Assembly (NCBI RefSeq): GCF_000264995.1 | Contig: NW_006767454.1 | Span: forward strand, 1-64,000 | Reading direction: 5' to 3' | DNA length: 64,000 nucleotides | Source: Punctularia strigosozonata HHB-11173 SS5 | Lineage: Eukaryota; Basidiomycota; Agaricomycetes; Corticiales; Punctulariaceae | In this document: in pieces, positions 44,301-58,089 of the stretch | Layout: each line of letters begins with the position of its first letter | Numbering within the stretch: position 1 is the first letter of the stretch | Position numbers and translations under genes: made by a program | Notes under the pieces: generated by a model | The model's database searches: none | Told to the model about the DNA's origin: nothing | Seen by the model: the letters and a program-made list of their open reading frames with translations, nothing else

Positions 44301-44569
44301 TGCTCGAGATGAGCAGCGGAGATGCGCAGCGCGGCGGGCCGGGATTCGCGTATGAGGTCATGCGAGAAGGGTAAGTGAACAGTGGATAGCGTGTCAAGAC
44401 CCTCGTCGTCTAAATCTGCGAATAGCGATCAGTTTGCTGAACCCAGTTAAAAGCACATATACTACCCACCCAACTCGATGATCCGAGTGGAAGTTCTGTT
44501 CAGCGCCTTATTGAGGGGTATGCTTGCCGTCTGACTGGCAGGTTCCGCAACTTCTAAGGCTGCTTCCAT
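41386..44569 (-). CDS. TKL-like protein kinase fused to a TPR array
   Basis: The ATG at 44569 starts MEAALEVAEPASQTASIPLN. After about 90 further residues (LDDEGLDTLSTVHLPFSHDL) comes a kinase: ASGGFGDIFKGRYRGKLVAL with KRLR, DHPHVLPLSGID, CMVSPWMENGTLLAFIEKAK, YLHSHTTVHGDIR (HGD loop), SNILVSYDRTAKLADFGLSN, GSIPWSAPE, DIYAFGCTILE and a C-lobe end LAEDCWKPPLERPTAESLVA. Small introns interrupt it. A long last exon (43101 downward) then encodes about ten units of roughly 50 residues with the pattern LALRPxGHPxRxxSLxxLAxCL, LRxRYxxxxDxxxLxEAIxL and REAL. These TPRs are the type that precede CHAT domains in agaricomycete proteins, but here the frame ends (GVVVVP) with no CHAT domain. Function unknown; a signalling or sensor role is a guess. 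Confidence 0.75.
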
Positions 44570-47228
44570 CGTAACTCGGAGCTGTGACGGCAATTGTAGT
44601 AGATCCTCGAAATATAGCTACATGCACTCACGCGATGATCACGAGAAGGTTGCGCCTCCGAAAGCGCCCAGAGAAACTAGCCGCACCCCCAATGCACCCC
44701 TTGAGCTTTTGTAGACAATGTAAGGGCCAGTCTCGACGTGCACCGCATATTGCATCCTGCCATAGCCTCGAGTGTCGAAGCACGAGAAAGCTATCGAGCC
44801 TGTACACCGTGGGACAAAGCTACGTCAACTCCAGTACAGTGGGTCACCGGTCGTTTAGACGCCAAATCTTGTGCGGCCTCCCGACTCCCTCACACGGTAC
44901 CGTACCTCCAAAAAACTTGTACCATCAAAGATATATGCCTTGAAATAACCCCCTGAATTTTTTTGAGCTGGTACCCTTCTTTGAAAGAGCTCCAGGAGCT
45001 TGGGAAAGCGTGGGAATGGTTTTGACCGTTACTACTCGTTTAGACAGGGTCCCACGGTTACTTTCCCTTGATACCGGATGTTACTGCCGTACTTGGGGGT
45101 ATTGCGCCGCACCAAGGTGCGCGCCGGATCCGACTCCCAAGCTCTTGTTGTATTGAATGCACCATAAAAACACTAGCATGCCCTGCTAGACATGGAATAG
45201 CTCAAGGTGACTGGTGTGATTACCAAGATCCAACGTAAATGCCATTATAGCCTAGTCAGTGCGAGCAAGCTGTTGATTGTGTCCTGTGAATCTGTGAACA
45301 CACTGAGATTGACAGCTGATCTACCCAAGCTATGTTCGCGCCAAGATTCACAGGGTGTAATTCACCTCACATTTACGCTCCATACATAGTGTAGATCTAC
45401 TGTCATTCTGCAATGAGAACGACATGTCATTTACCTCACTGCCGCTTCCACTGGGATTTCACCGGAGATACGGGTTCAGCGTGAGCTGACGGCACGGACT
45501 GACAGACTCCCCGTTGCCATCACCGGACAACCCGTGCAAGAATGGTGACCCCAGGTTGAAGCCATCGCTGATGACGAAGTGGTCGGTGGGATATTCACTC
45601 CGCGCACAACGCCACCTATGGCGTGCAGATTCTGCGGCAACCTCAGAGTCTGAGTCATGCATCATGCCACCGTTGAGATCGTCGTCAGTGCTTTGTCCGT
45701 CGTCGCTCTCTTCAGCCTCAGGCTCTGGATCATCATCGACGTTCATGCTCTGAGTCTGACGGCTTGTCGGAGCGTAACTCGAATCCTCGAGATATCTTCA
45801 TGATGGGCGCCTTCATGTCTCGCCACTTCACTGTCAGTCCAAGACTGGCTGGCGCATACCAGTAACATGCTCGAGAAAGTCTGTGTTGCCCAGAGAGGAG
45901 AGAATGAATGGACATCAGAGCAAAGAGTGATATGGGGACAAGCACTGCGTGAATATTTCGAAGCGTGAGAAGATCTGCAGGTCAGCCGGTGGATTTCGGA
46001 ACTCGGAAAAGGGCGGGTTCACGAATTGAAGTCACAAACCATCACGTTTTGGCAGGGTCACACACTCGGTCACAGTTGAAGATGAGCGAGATGTTAACCA
46101 ACTCTAGGTAATGTATTGCACATAGTAGCACATACATGTACCTAGTTTACCTGCACCAGTGCTGAAGCGGCGTGTCGGCTGTATAGCAGCTCACGGGGGC
46201 CGTGGATGCACTGTGTGCGCCAAGCCGTGCGTATTGACGTGCGGTGCGGCAACCGGTTGTTCCGCTATTGGGACCGCGCCGGAAATATACCTACCTACCT
46301 ACCTACCGACCTCCGCAAGCTCCGGGGGAGTCGGAAATGTGGGAAACTGGTGGCACTGCCACTCAGTGCAGCCATGAGAAGAATGTAACACCTTCCCTGC
46401 AATGAAGAGAAATCCGTTGGACACAGGAACAAGCATAAAGTCACTTTGTATCCCAGAGAGTCACCCAGTCCAGGTTTCATGTCGATAGAGCTAGTTTTCA
46501 TGGCACAAGTGATGGAGTAAAATTGGTGTCCCACAGCCACAGCCCTGTTCGCGATTTTTCATGTCTGGGTTAGGAGCCCTACTGTTCTAAAACCTACATA
46601 AGAATGTCAAGATATACTACCTCCACCCCCATAAAAAGTCTGAGGAGCAACGGAACAGTGACTGCTGAGAAAATGGCCACTGTCTAAAGGAGAGGTGGTG
46701 TCTAGAAGACTACTCCAGTGGTCTCACTGGCATGTGACCTCTAGCAAATTCAGGCTCTCTCCCTCGTCGACGTCTGTCCTGGTCCAGCCTGTGTCCGTAT
46801 CGTCCGCTGCATTGTGGTGTCCTTCCAGTCTCTTCGTTGCGCAAGACTCCGTTCTGGTGGTGCATTGGGACTGCTGGCGCGTGTGGGGGCCGAAAGACAC
46901 TAGGTGAATATTGCTCCGAAAAATGCGTCGTCACCCTCGTATGATGCTTCGAAAACTTATCTACATTGTCGGATACGAGGCTCACGCCCATACTTGACGA
47001 ATCAACTTTCTCCTGACTTCACGTTAACCCCATGCTGTCTGTCGTACCCGACTTAAGCTGACCCTTCCTCCTACAGGCAGAACGGCTGTAGCTTCGTTCG
47101 GTTCACTAGTACTGCACGTACCCCTTCTCGTCGCATATTACCACACCCTGTGTAGCTTATGTGGAACTGTATATCCAGTTTTGATTACTTTGCACGCGTG
47201 TTGACTCCATCCAAGCTCTTTACCCAAC
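44570..47228. other. 2.7-kb gene-poor stretch
   Basis: No gene is supported. Two consecutive minus-strand frames (45945-45733, MLVPISLFALMSIHSLLSGQ onward; 45746-45459, MNVDDDPEPEAEESDDGQST onward) could be pieces of a decayed gene: the first contains SLGLTVKWRDMKAPIMKISR, the second an acidic stretch. A short inverted pair (CCTGTGAATCT near 45283, AGATTCACAGG near 45344) and a copy of the 71-bp repeat are present. The stretch before 47229 is the RCM1 promoter. Confidence 0.4.
46237..46307. repeat. 71-bp dispersed repeat with a (TACC)n tail, copy 2
   Basis: Second copy of the element at 11940-12010, equal in length and ending in the same TACC units. Shared core words are GCAACCGG, TGTTCCGCTA and AATATACC. 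Here it lies in noncoding DNA. I found no convincing target-site duplication, and the 5' boundary may lie further left than the shared part. Confidence 0.6.
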
Positions 47229-49192
47229 ATGAACTTCTACTTCGAGGCTGCCAAGACGCTAGATCGTCTGGATGCTAAGCAAGGATCCATAAAGGGGGTC
47301 ATCGGTTCTTTGCCGGAGAAAGACAGGAAGCGCACGTCTGCTCTCGTCATCGAGACGCTAAAGTGTACGAGGCCAGTTTCCTCGGCGCGCATGCGACTAT
47401 TGAAGCACCAGTAGACAAGTCGACCCTTGCCGAAGTCATCAAGCAATCAAAACTCCTTACCGAAGAGCGGAAGCTGACTTCTATGAATCTTGCGCTCGTC
47501 CTCGTCCACGACCTGTTGCTCGCCAAAGGCATCCAAGCCGGAGACGGCCCCATAAAGCAAGCAGTGCTACGGCACAAGACGCGACTGAACGGCGAGTTTA
47601 CGAAGCTGAAGATCAAACGGGGCGCCAAATCCAACGCAGACCTCGCACAATCGCATGACGAACGCGCCCGTAAGCCCCCGAACATCTCACACCTCGAGTG
47701 AATCATCACGCTGCCGCTCTAGTGCGGATACCTCGATATGTGAGGGTAAACACGCTTTTATGGAGTACGGATGAGGCCGCGAAAGCGTTCGTCTCTAGAG
47801 GCTACGTGGACATTGACCCGTTCGAGAATCCGTGAGCCACTCGAATTCGCGAGGCAGACGAATCGCGTTCTGACTCACGCTGCAGAAAGGGCTTCAAGCG
47901 CGACGCACACGTACCCGATCTTCTCCTCTTCAACCCGTCTGCACGACTGCAAGACGACGAACTATACAAGTCTGGCAAGATCATCCTCCAAGATAAAGCC
48001 TCTTGTTTTCCAGCCTTGGTTCTTGCACCGCCATCTTCTGAGCACGCAAGAGTAATAGATGCAACATCCGCGCCCGGTAACAAGACCTCACACCTGAGCG
48101 CGCTCATGAAAGGGAAGGGCAAGGTGAGTCATCCCGGTCGCGCCCGGAGTGTTACCACCTGGATATCCCCGGTTGACGCGCCAACTCCAAGAAGCTGCAC
48201 GCCTTCGAACGTGATCGCAAGCGATTCTCGACGCTGAAGATGATGCTTTCCAAGGCGTCGTGCCGTAACGTTGAACCGATAAACGACGACTTCCTCTCCG
48301 TATCACCAGAGGACCCGCGATATGCGGGAGTAACCCACATGTGAGCCCGCCTTCCTGGTACCCGCACGTCTTTCGCGAGAATCTGCAGATCACGAACCTG
48401 ATTTCCATTGCCGATCCGCAGTCTCCTCGACCCGTCCTGCAGTGGGTCAGGTATCGTTAATAGGTATGTCTGGCTCCATACCACCATCCATCATCGGGAG
48501 TCCGTCCGATACAAACACTGATCAGGATCTCAGGCTGGACCATCTCTTGGAGACCGGCAAGTACATACCGTGTTCTCGCTTCGGACAGAAGTGGCTCATG
48601 GAATGTAAGCAGAGGAGGATGACGCAGATGACCGGCAAGAACGTCTCGCGAAGCTCGCGGCTTTCCAGCTCTCCATGATCAAACACGCCATGAAATGTGG
48701 GTCGCCTAGCGTTCGTGAACGGAACACCCAAGTTTCATCATATCTCCGTAGTTCCGTCAGCCAAGCGGATCGTGTATTCAACGTGCAGCATGCACGCGAC
48801 AGAGAACGAGCACGTCGTGCGCGAAGCTCTCCGGAGCGAAGAGGCTGCCAACTCCGGATTTCGGCTTGCTTCCCGCCAGGACGTGCTCCCGCAGTGGCCG
48901 AGACGAGGCCTTCCTCAGGAGATGGACGACCCGGGTGCGTTGGTTACTTCAACGACGCCTATCTCAACTCACCAAGGACTGATCACGACAACTCTCATCA
49001 GAGGACGCGGACTCTGTTATACGCTGTTCGCCTGGGGAGGATGCCACCAACGGCTTCTTCGTATCATGTTTCGTCAAGGAAACCAAGTCCTCCGGCAAGA
49101 AGCGTAGCGCGGAGTCCCTAGAGAACGAGCCATCTGATTCAAAACCAAAGAAGAAAAAGAAGAAACGACTGCCTCAGCCTCGGAGCGGCTGA
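47229..49192 (+). CDS. RCM1: 25S rRNA cytosine-C5 methyltransferase, NSUN5/Rcm1 family
   Basis: Nucleolar enzyme that makes m5C in large-subunit rRNA. The ATG at 47229 gives MNFYFEAAKTLDRLDAKQGS. Spliced blocks follow: LTSMNLALVLVHDLLLAKGI, YVRVNTLLWSTDEAAKAFVS, VPDLLLFNPSARLQDD, GKIILQDKASCFPALVLAPP, VIDATSAPGNKTSHLSALMK, LHAFERDRKRFSTLKMMLSK, THILLDPSCSGSGIVNRLDH, KRIVYSTCSMHATENEHVVR and GFFVSCFVKE, ending in a Lys-rich tail that suits nucleolar import. The SAM loop (DATSAPGNKT), the DPSCSG cysteine and the catalytic TCS cysteine are all present. The intron after LLETE has a GC donor (GCAAGT at 48557). No damage seen. Confidence 0.92.
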
Positions 49193-49493
49193 GCCCCTCA
49201 TAGATATTGGCACCGTGGTGGATCACGACATGTATTCTCAGCAGATCAGTGGCTATAACAACATACGGGCATAATAGAGAAAGGCTGAATCTGTAATCAA
49301 ACAACTTGGCAAGTGAATGCATACGCGTTTCTGTCGGAGTCCGTCATGACTGATAGCGGACGCGAGTATCAGTCAACGGTTTACCGTCGACGTGACGACC
49401 TAGAGGCGCGACATCTGTCTATCGCAGGTGAGGTGTTTAGCGCAGTTGTCCTTATTAGCGGAACGAGCATCGTCAGAAGTCGGTATAGAGAGG

Positions 49494-51365
49494 TTAGTGT
49501 GTGGGCTGCGCCGCGTATTGGCCCTGGTAGTACTGGGCGTATTGGGCAGCGTAGTCGGTACCGCCTGCCTGAGGTTGCTGATAGTAGTTCTGGTACCCTG
49601 CTCCCCATTGCTGCTGAGCATCGCCGCCGTATCCTCCCACGCCGTATCCTCCATAGCCTGCCTGCGGAGGGCGATATCCCTGGTTCTGTTGCGGCGGCGG
49701 GACGGTGCTCTGCCAGTTCTCCGGACGGCGCCAGGGAGGAACGTTGGATCCGCCAGCGGTGATGTCGTGCCCGGCGCCTCCGCCTCCCCAGCCAATTCTG
49801 GCCACATCCCCTCCCCCACCCGACTTGACGCCCCCTTCACCGAGCTCCGCCATGAGATTTGCGAATTCGGAGTCGAAACCGCCTGCGGGGCCACCTGGTC
49901 CTCTGCCCGGACCTCCTGGACCGCCCATGCTTGGTGGCGCGTGCACCGCGTTGGGATCCCTGTTCACTTGACAGTCGCGAGCCATGTGGCCCGCGCTGCC
50001 GCAGACTCGGCAGATGATGTTAGCGGTGAAGTTACGCTGCTCGGGACAGTCGTATTTGCGATGGCCGACGTTGCCGCAATTCTGACAGATCTGGTTCTCG
50101 TCGTCGCGGAGCGTACCGTTAAGGGCGGCCAGCTCACGTAGCTGGTTCCGCTTGTGATCGTTCTGGCCCTCGGGAGTAGATGCAGCCTGCGGACTAGTCA
50201 GTTTCAGCTATGCCAGCGTGGGGCGGAATGCCTTACCGTTTCGATGACCCTGTTGATCATCTTCACGCAGGCTGCCACCTTGCTCTGTTCGTCAGCGGTA
50301 ACGAGACAGTGGAGATCCTCCTCAGCATCTTCAGCGAATTGCTCGGGTCGAGCTTTACCCTCCTTGACACTGCCTTTGCCTCTGATACTGATCTTGGCTC
50401 CGCTCTCGCGCTCCATCTTCTTCAAGCTATTGCCACGAGGTCCGACGAGGAGACCGAAAAAGTTGATCTCCGGGAACTCCTTGACCGGGATGTAGACCTT
50501 CTCAGAAGGCCGCTGTGAACGCTTCTGCTGGTGATATTCAACAGGGGGGCGGAAGTTAGGATCGTTCTTGAGAGCTTTCTCGACGAGCCGGACACGTTCG
50601 TCCTCGAGCTTTTTACGATAACGAACTTCGCGAGTGTTTGTCCTACGACCATGAGCGTCATAGGTGGGGGGCGGCGAAGGGGAGCTGACGATACGACGCG
50701 CGTCAGTAGAAATAAGGCGAAAAGCCATGGAGGACTTGCCGTTCACGCTCAGGGGGGATGAAATCGTTCATGCGTAGCTTGCGGTTGATTTCCTCCAGGC
50801 GGAGATGAATAGCATAGTTGTCGAGCTGCGCCTGCGAAACGCCTTGAGCATCAATAGCGGTGGGCAGTCCCGGAAGCTCTGTCTTTTGATCGCCCCAGCG
50901 GCTACGACGCTTGCGGGGTGCGTTAGGGTCAACTGAAGGTCATCAGTACGTTAGTATGAGTTAGTCAGTCACTGTATGAGGCGTAAGGAAGCCGTCCGAG
51001 GATCAGGTCAATTACGACGAATCTGAACTTGAACCATGTCCTGTGCACGGATAGGACAGGAAAGAGTACGAGACGCTTGTCAGGCGTTGACCACCGGATC
51101 TCGTAACGTACCTGGCGTAGAGCTTTTTTCTCGACCTCTGTCATGAACATCTTGGCTTCCAGGAGCCGGACGCGGAGTCGGATAAGCCGAAGGCGATGGC
51201 TGGGCAAGCTGAGGCGGCGCCGTCTCTTCCGTCGGCGCAGGACCAAATCGGCGACGACTTCCAAGAGGAACTGCGAGGAAAGATGAGATCCTGATCAAGC
51301 CAATGCAATCGACGTAGCTTACTTTCGTTGGTGCCGGTAACTTGTTCTGTTGCGCGCCTCCACAT
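49494..51365 (-). CDS. MSL5: Branchpoint-binding protein BBP/SF1
   Basis: Splicing factor that recognises the intron branchpoint in the early spliceosome. The ATG at 51365 begins [14 protein letters not shown], spliced to [20 protein letters not shown], then to [20 protein letters not shown] with [20 protein letters not shown] and [20 protein letters not shown]. The SRWG motif is the conserved region bound by the U2AF large subunit. The KH-QUA2 region reads [20 protein letters not shown] with [20 protein letters not shown]. Two CCHC zinc knuckles follow ([25 protein letters not shown]). The C-terminus is Gly/Pro/Gln-rich, ending YAAQPTH. Complete and undamaged as far as can be read. Confidence 0.92.
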
Positions 51366-51583
51366 TTTCGACGAGGGGGATGAAGGTGGTCAAGGTCAAG
51401 GAGCTTGGGTCGCACGTGGCATCGTCGCGCTTGCTTTGAGTCAGCGGCGAGCGAACCGGTGACCACAGGCACCTTGCCTCCGCCCTCCATCGCTTGCCAC
51501 TCGCTTCTCGTTTCCAGGAATCGGACGACGTACAAGAATCTATCATACGATAGAAACGACTAATACCGAAACATTCATCCTAC
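51366..51583. promoter_or_regulatory. Divergent promoter, MSL5 and SSL2
   Basis: About 220 bp between two divergent start codons, the only space for both promoters. No TATA box is obvious. The call rests on gene layout. Confidence 0.45.
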
Positions 51584-55054
<3,471 letters not shown>

Positions 55055-55584
55055 TCATGATATACGTGCTGCGGGTTTGTGAGGCGATCGCAGGCGGGGG
55101 GTTGGGGGGGTGGTGCTCCGGGCGACCGGCCGTGTATCGCAGGTAGACCAACATGTCGTGCAATTCATTCTGTGTGCGCGTGGGTACGGTGGCCCCCGCT
55201 CCGATGGGTTCTTCGCGCGTCCGGGGGGTGCGGAGATGCGCGCGACGGTTGTCAGCGACGGAGGACGAGATCACTGCGCGGCGGGGGCAGTGCAGGGGGG
55301 CCATGACTGTGCTGCTTGCGGCGTTTCACACCAGATCAATCGGAATATGAGCTCTTTGCAGCAGCCTTGACGACCGCGGTCAGAGCGAGAGGCGGGTCGT
55401 GCTTACGTCCGGTCTTCCCGATCGTCCCCTCGCGGAGGTTCCGTGTTCGACTGGCTGTGAGCCCCGCCCGTAAAAGTCAATCCCGGCCTCGCTCGGGTCG
55501 CTGTCTTATGTTCGCCGACCTGGGCCGTCTTCCTCTCCCAATCGCCTCCCGTCCATTTCCATCTCTCTTCTCATCCGCACTATC
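55055..55584. other. Spacer between SSL2 and the bZIP gene
   Basis: About 530 bp holding SSL2's 3' flank and the bZIP promoter. G-rich runs (GGGGGG near 55096 and 55105) lie just after SSL2 and could form G-quadruplex DNA. No gene was found. Confidence 0.4.
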
Positions 55585-56829
55585 ATGTCCTCCAAGCGCG
55601 GCCGGAAACGCAACGATAACCTCCCGCCGAATCGTGCACGCGATGTCCAGCGCGCCTTTCGCGCCCGCCGTGCCGCGCACCTTCAGGTTCGTCGAGCACC
55701 TCCCTTGATCTCGTAGGCGCCCGGGGTGGCGCGATCACTGCTCACGACGTCTCTGCAGGCGATGGAAGAGCGCGTCGCAGAGCTCGAAGAAGAGAATGAC
55801 CGATTACGCGCCGCGCTCAACCTGCCGCCCGCCAACCGCCCGCCGCTGGGCAAAGGCCCGACGGGCAAAGACAAGCCCAAGTCGTACGTGTCCTCGCCGA
55901 TAGACGCATCGGGGAGCGGCAGCAGCAGCCAGACGATGACCGGCTGCGAGCGCCCCGGGCCCAGTCGCGCCACCTCCTCTGCGGAGGACTCTGCGCCGCC
56001 GACGCGCGGCAACTCGCTCTCGCCCTCCGCGCCGCCGCCTGCGCTGCGCACGTCCCCGTCGTCCTGGGACGCGATGGTCGCCGCGAGCAGCGCCGAAAAC
56101 GGGACCGAATCGCACGCCTCCCCGGCCTCGACCGCGTTCTCGCACCCCTCCCCAGCGACATCCTCCTTCGCGCACATCCCCCCGCCCATGTCGCCCGCCT
56201 CCTTCGCGCACGGCAGCGCCGGACCCTCGACGGCGTCCAGCCAACCCTATACTCCCACCGGGCAATATTCTCTCCCGCCTATCGGCGGCTCGTCTTTACC
56301 GCCATCCAGCCAGGCGGGATATTCTTACTCGGCGCCAGCGCCATCGTCCTCACGACAGGCGCACGCTGGGAACGCCTACCTACTCTCCTCAAATCAGCAC
56401 GTACCGCCAGCCGCAGCAGACCGGCAGATCGCCCAAGCGAGCTACGGCAGTTCGACCTCCTCCTACATGCTCCGCGACGTCCGGGACGACGGCTACAACC
56501 CCTATTCCTACGCCTCCCCCGGGGGACCGCCGCCCCACGAACTCAAACCGCTCCCGCCGTCCGCCTCGGACACGCCCTCCTCCTCCTCCTCGCTGCACAA
56601 CGCGGGCGTGCACCACCACCACCACCCGCAGCACGCGCATCACCGCGCACCGCGCGATCCGCCGCCGTCAGGGGCGATGCCTTACGCGCCGCGCCGCTCG
56701 ATCACGGAGCCCTCCGGCTTTCGCTCGCTCGGGACGCACTTCCCGCACCTCCCCCACCCGCAGGCGCAGCTCGTCTCGCACGGCGCCGGCGTCCGGTTAC
56801 CGACGCCTCCGCGCCCGCCCGAGAGTTGA
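55585..56829 (+). CDS. bZIP transcription factor
   Basis: Nuclear DNA-binding protein. Exon 1 (55585-55686) begins MSSKRGRKRNDNLPPNRARD and continues VQRAFRARRAAHLQ; exon 2 (55759-56829) starts AMEERVAELEEENDRLRAAL. The basic region NRARDVQRAFRARR fits the fungal bZIP pattern with QRAFR, as in AP-1/Yap-type factors, and the zipper follows directly with hydrophobic heptads. Total length is 390 residues. The rest is low complexity, rich in Ser, Pro and Ala, with a His run (HHHHHPQHAHH) near residue 310. Target genes cannot be predicted. The start codon is the first ATG and the basic region follows at residue 10. Confidence 0.88.
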
Positions 56830-58089
56830 TCGCGCGACGCGCGCGTACACGCACACACGGGGGGCTCGAGAAGTCGAGGGCACGGCTGCCGGCCACTCTG
56901 AGGGGCATGTGACCCGTCAGAGGCTGACGTACTCTCTTTACTTTGGGAGCTTTTTTTTTGGGTTGGGGCAGAGCTGTTTGTTGATGGTGATCCGCCTCCG
57001 GCGTGCCCCTCCCCTCCTTCGTCACACGTCTGGACGTTCTTGACTTTTTTTCTTCGATCTTCCCTTCGTTCTCGGTCTCACCCCCCATGTGTTCTCTCCT
57101 CTTGCGCTGTATCCCTACTGCTCGATGAAATCCGACCGCAATGGCTCCCACTCGCATCGCATCGACTATCTTATCACGCGGACGGTGCTCCCCTGCGCCC
57201 CGTCGTCGTCTTTTATTATTGTAGTTACTCGCACGCCGCACGCTCGAGATGAACCGTGCCTATCTATGTAGCTGTTTTAAAGCACCGGCGTAATTGATCC
57301 CCTGTTTGATATGCCCTCTCCGGTGCAACGCCGCGCCGTGGACAGTGATGACGACGAAGACGACCGGAGAATAAACAACCGTGCAGCTGCTCCGCCTGCA
57401 GATCAGAGCAAGCCCAGCCGAGGGCGCCCGTGTCAGTTGCGCCGGTGCGCCGTTTGCTTGCGTCGGGCGTCGGCCAGGCACGTCCGATCAGGCACCGCCA
57501 CCGAGGACGCCGCACGTTGTTTCGGCCCTCCTTCGGGATTCGCCGCCTTTTTTCCGAATTTGGCGATCATTATCAATGTCGTTTTCCGGGGTGAAAGGGG
57601 GGTTTGTTGGTTCCCTGTGCGAGGTGCAACGAACAACGGGCTTCCTGATCTTTCCTCCTTCCCGCTCGACCGTTGTTCGCCAACAAGCGGAGGGGGGGGG
57701 GGAGAGGGGGCTAGAACCTGTCTGACTCACAAGAGCAGCTTACCAGGGACGGGAACGATGCGATGTCGCGTCTTGCACAGATCTGGGGATATCGAAGCCG
57801 CCGACGCCTCGCTAACCGTTGCGAGTGCCATCGGCAAAGGAAGCTGCGAGAAGCGGATGCCAACGCGTTGCTTTCTGGCTGGGCCTCACACATGCAATCA
57901 TCGGGGTTTAGGTGGGGGGAGGGGTATCATGCAGAGCACTCCGTCCGGCAAATATCTATATACACGCGTTCGGGCTATAGCTGCGCGTGCGCGACGCGCA
58001 TTTGGAATCAGGAGAGGGAGGCTGTTTGCCGCCCTTCAGATCATGACGTCAGCTTTCTTCCCATCGTCGCGCTTCCGAGGCAGGACGCT
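56830..58089. other. 1.26-kb convergent spacer
   Basis: Lies between the bZIP 3' end and the UNG1 3' end. A 331-codon plus-strand frame starts at an ATG at 57311 and runs into UNG1 antisense, but its sequence is compositionally odd, contains no recognisable motif and overlaps confirmed exons, so I do not call it. There is a T-rich run near 56951 and a G-run near 57692. Confidence 0.4.

Noticed and set aside
45281-45355. Inverted pair CCTGTGAATCT / AGATTCACAGG as transposon termini
   Set aside because: Arms are only about 11 bp, no target-site duplication or transposase lies between them.
45459-45945. Two minus-strand frames as a transposase
   Set aside because: The acidic stretch and SLGLTVKWRDMKAPIMKISR are suggestive, but no catalytic motif or terminal repeat can be identified.
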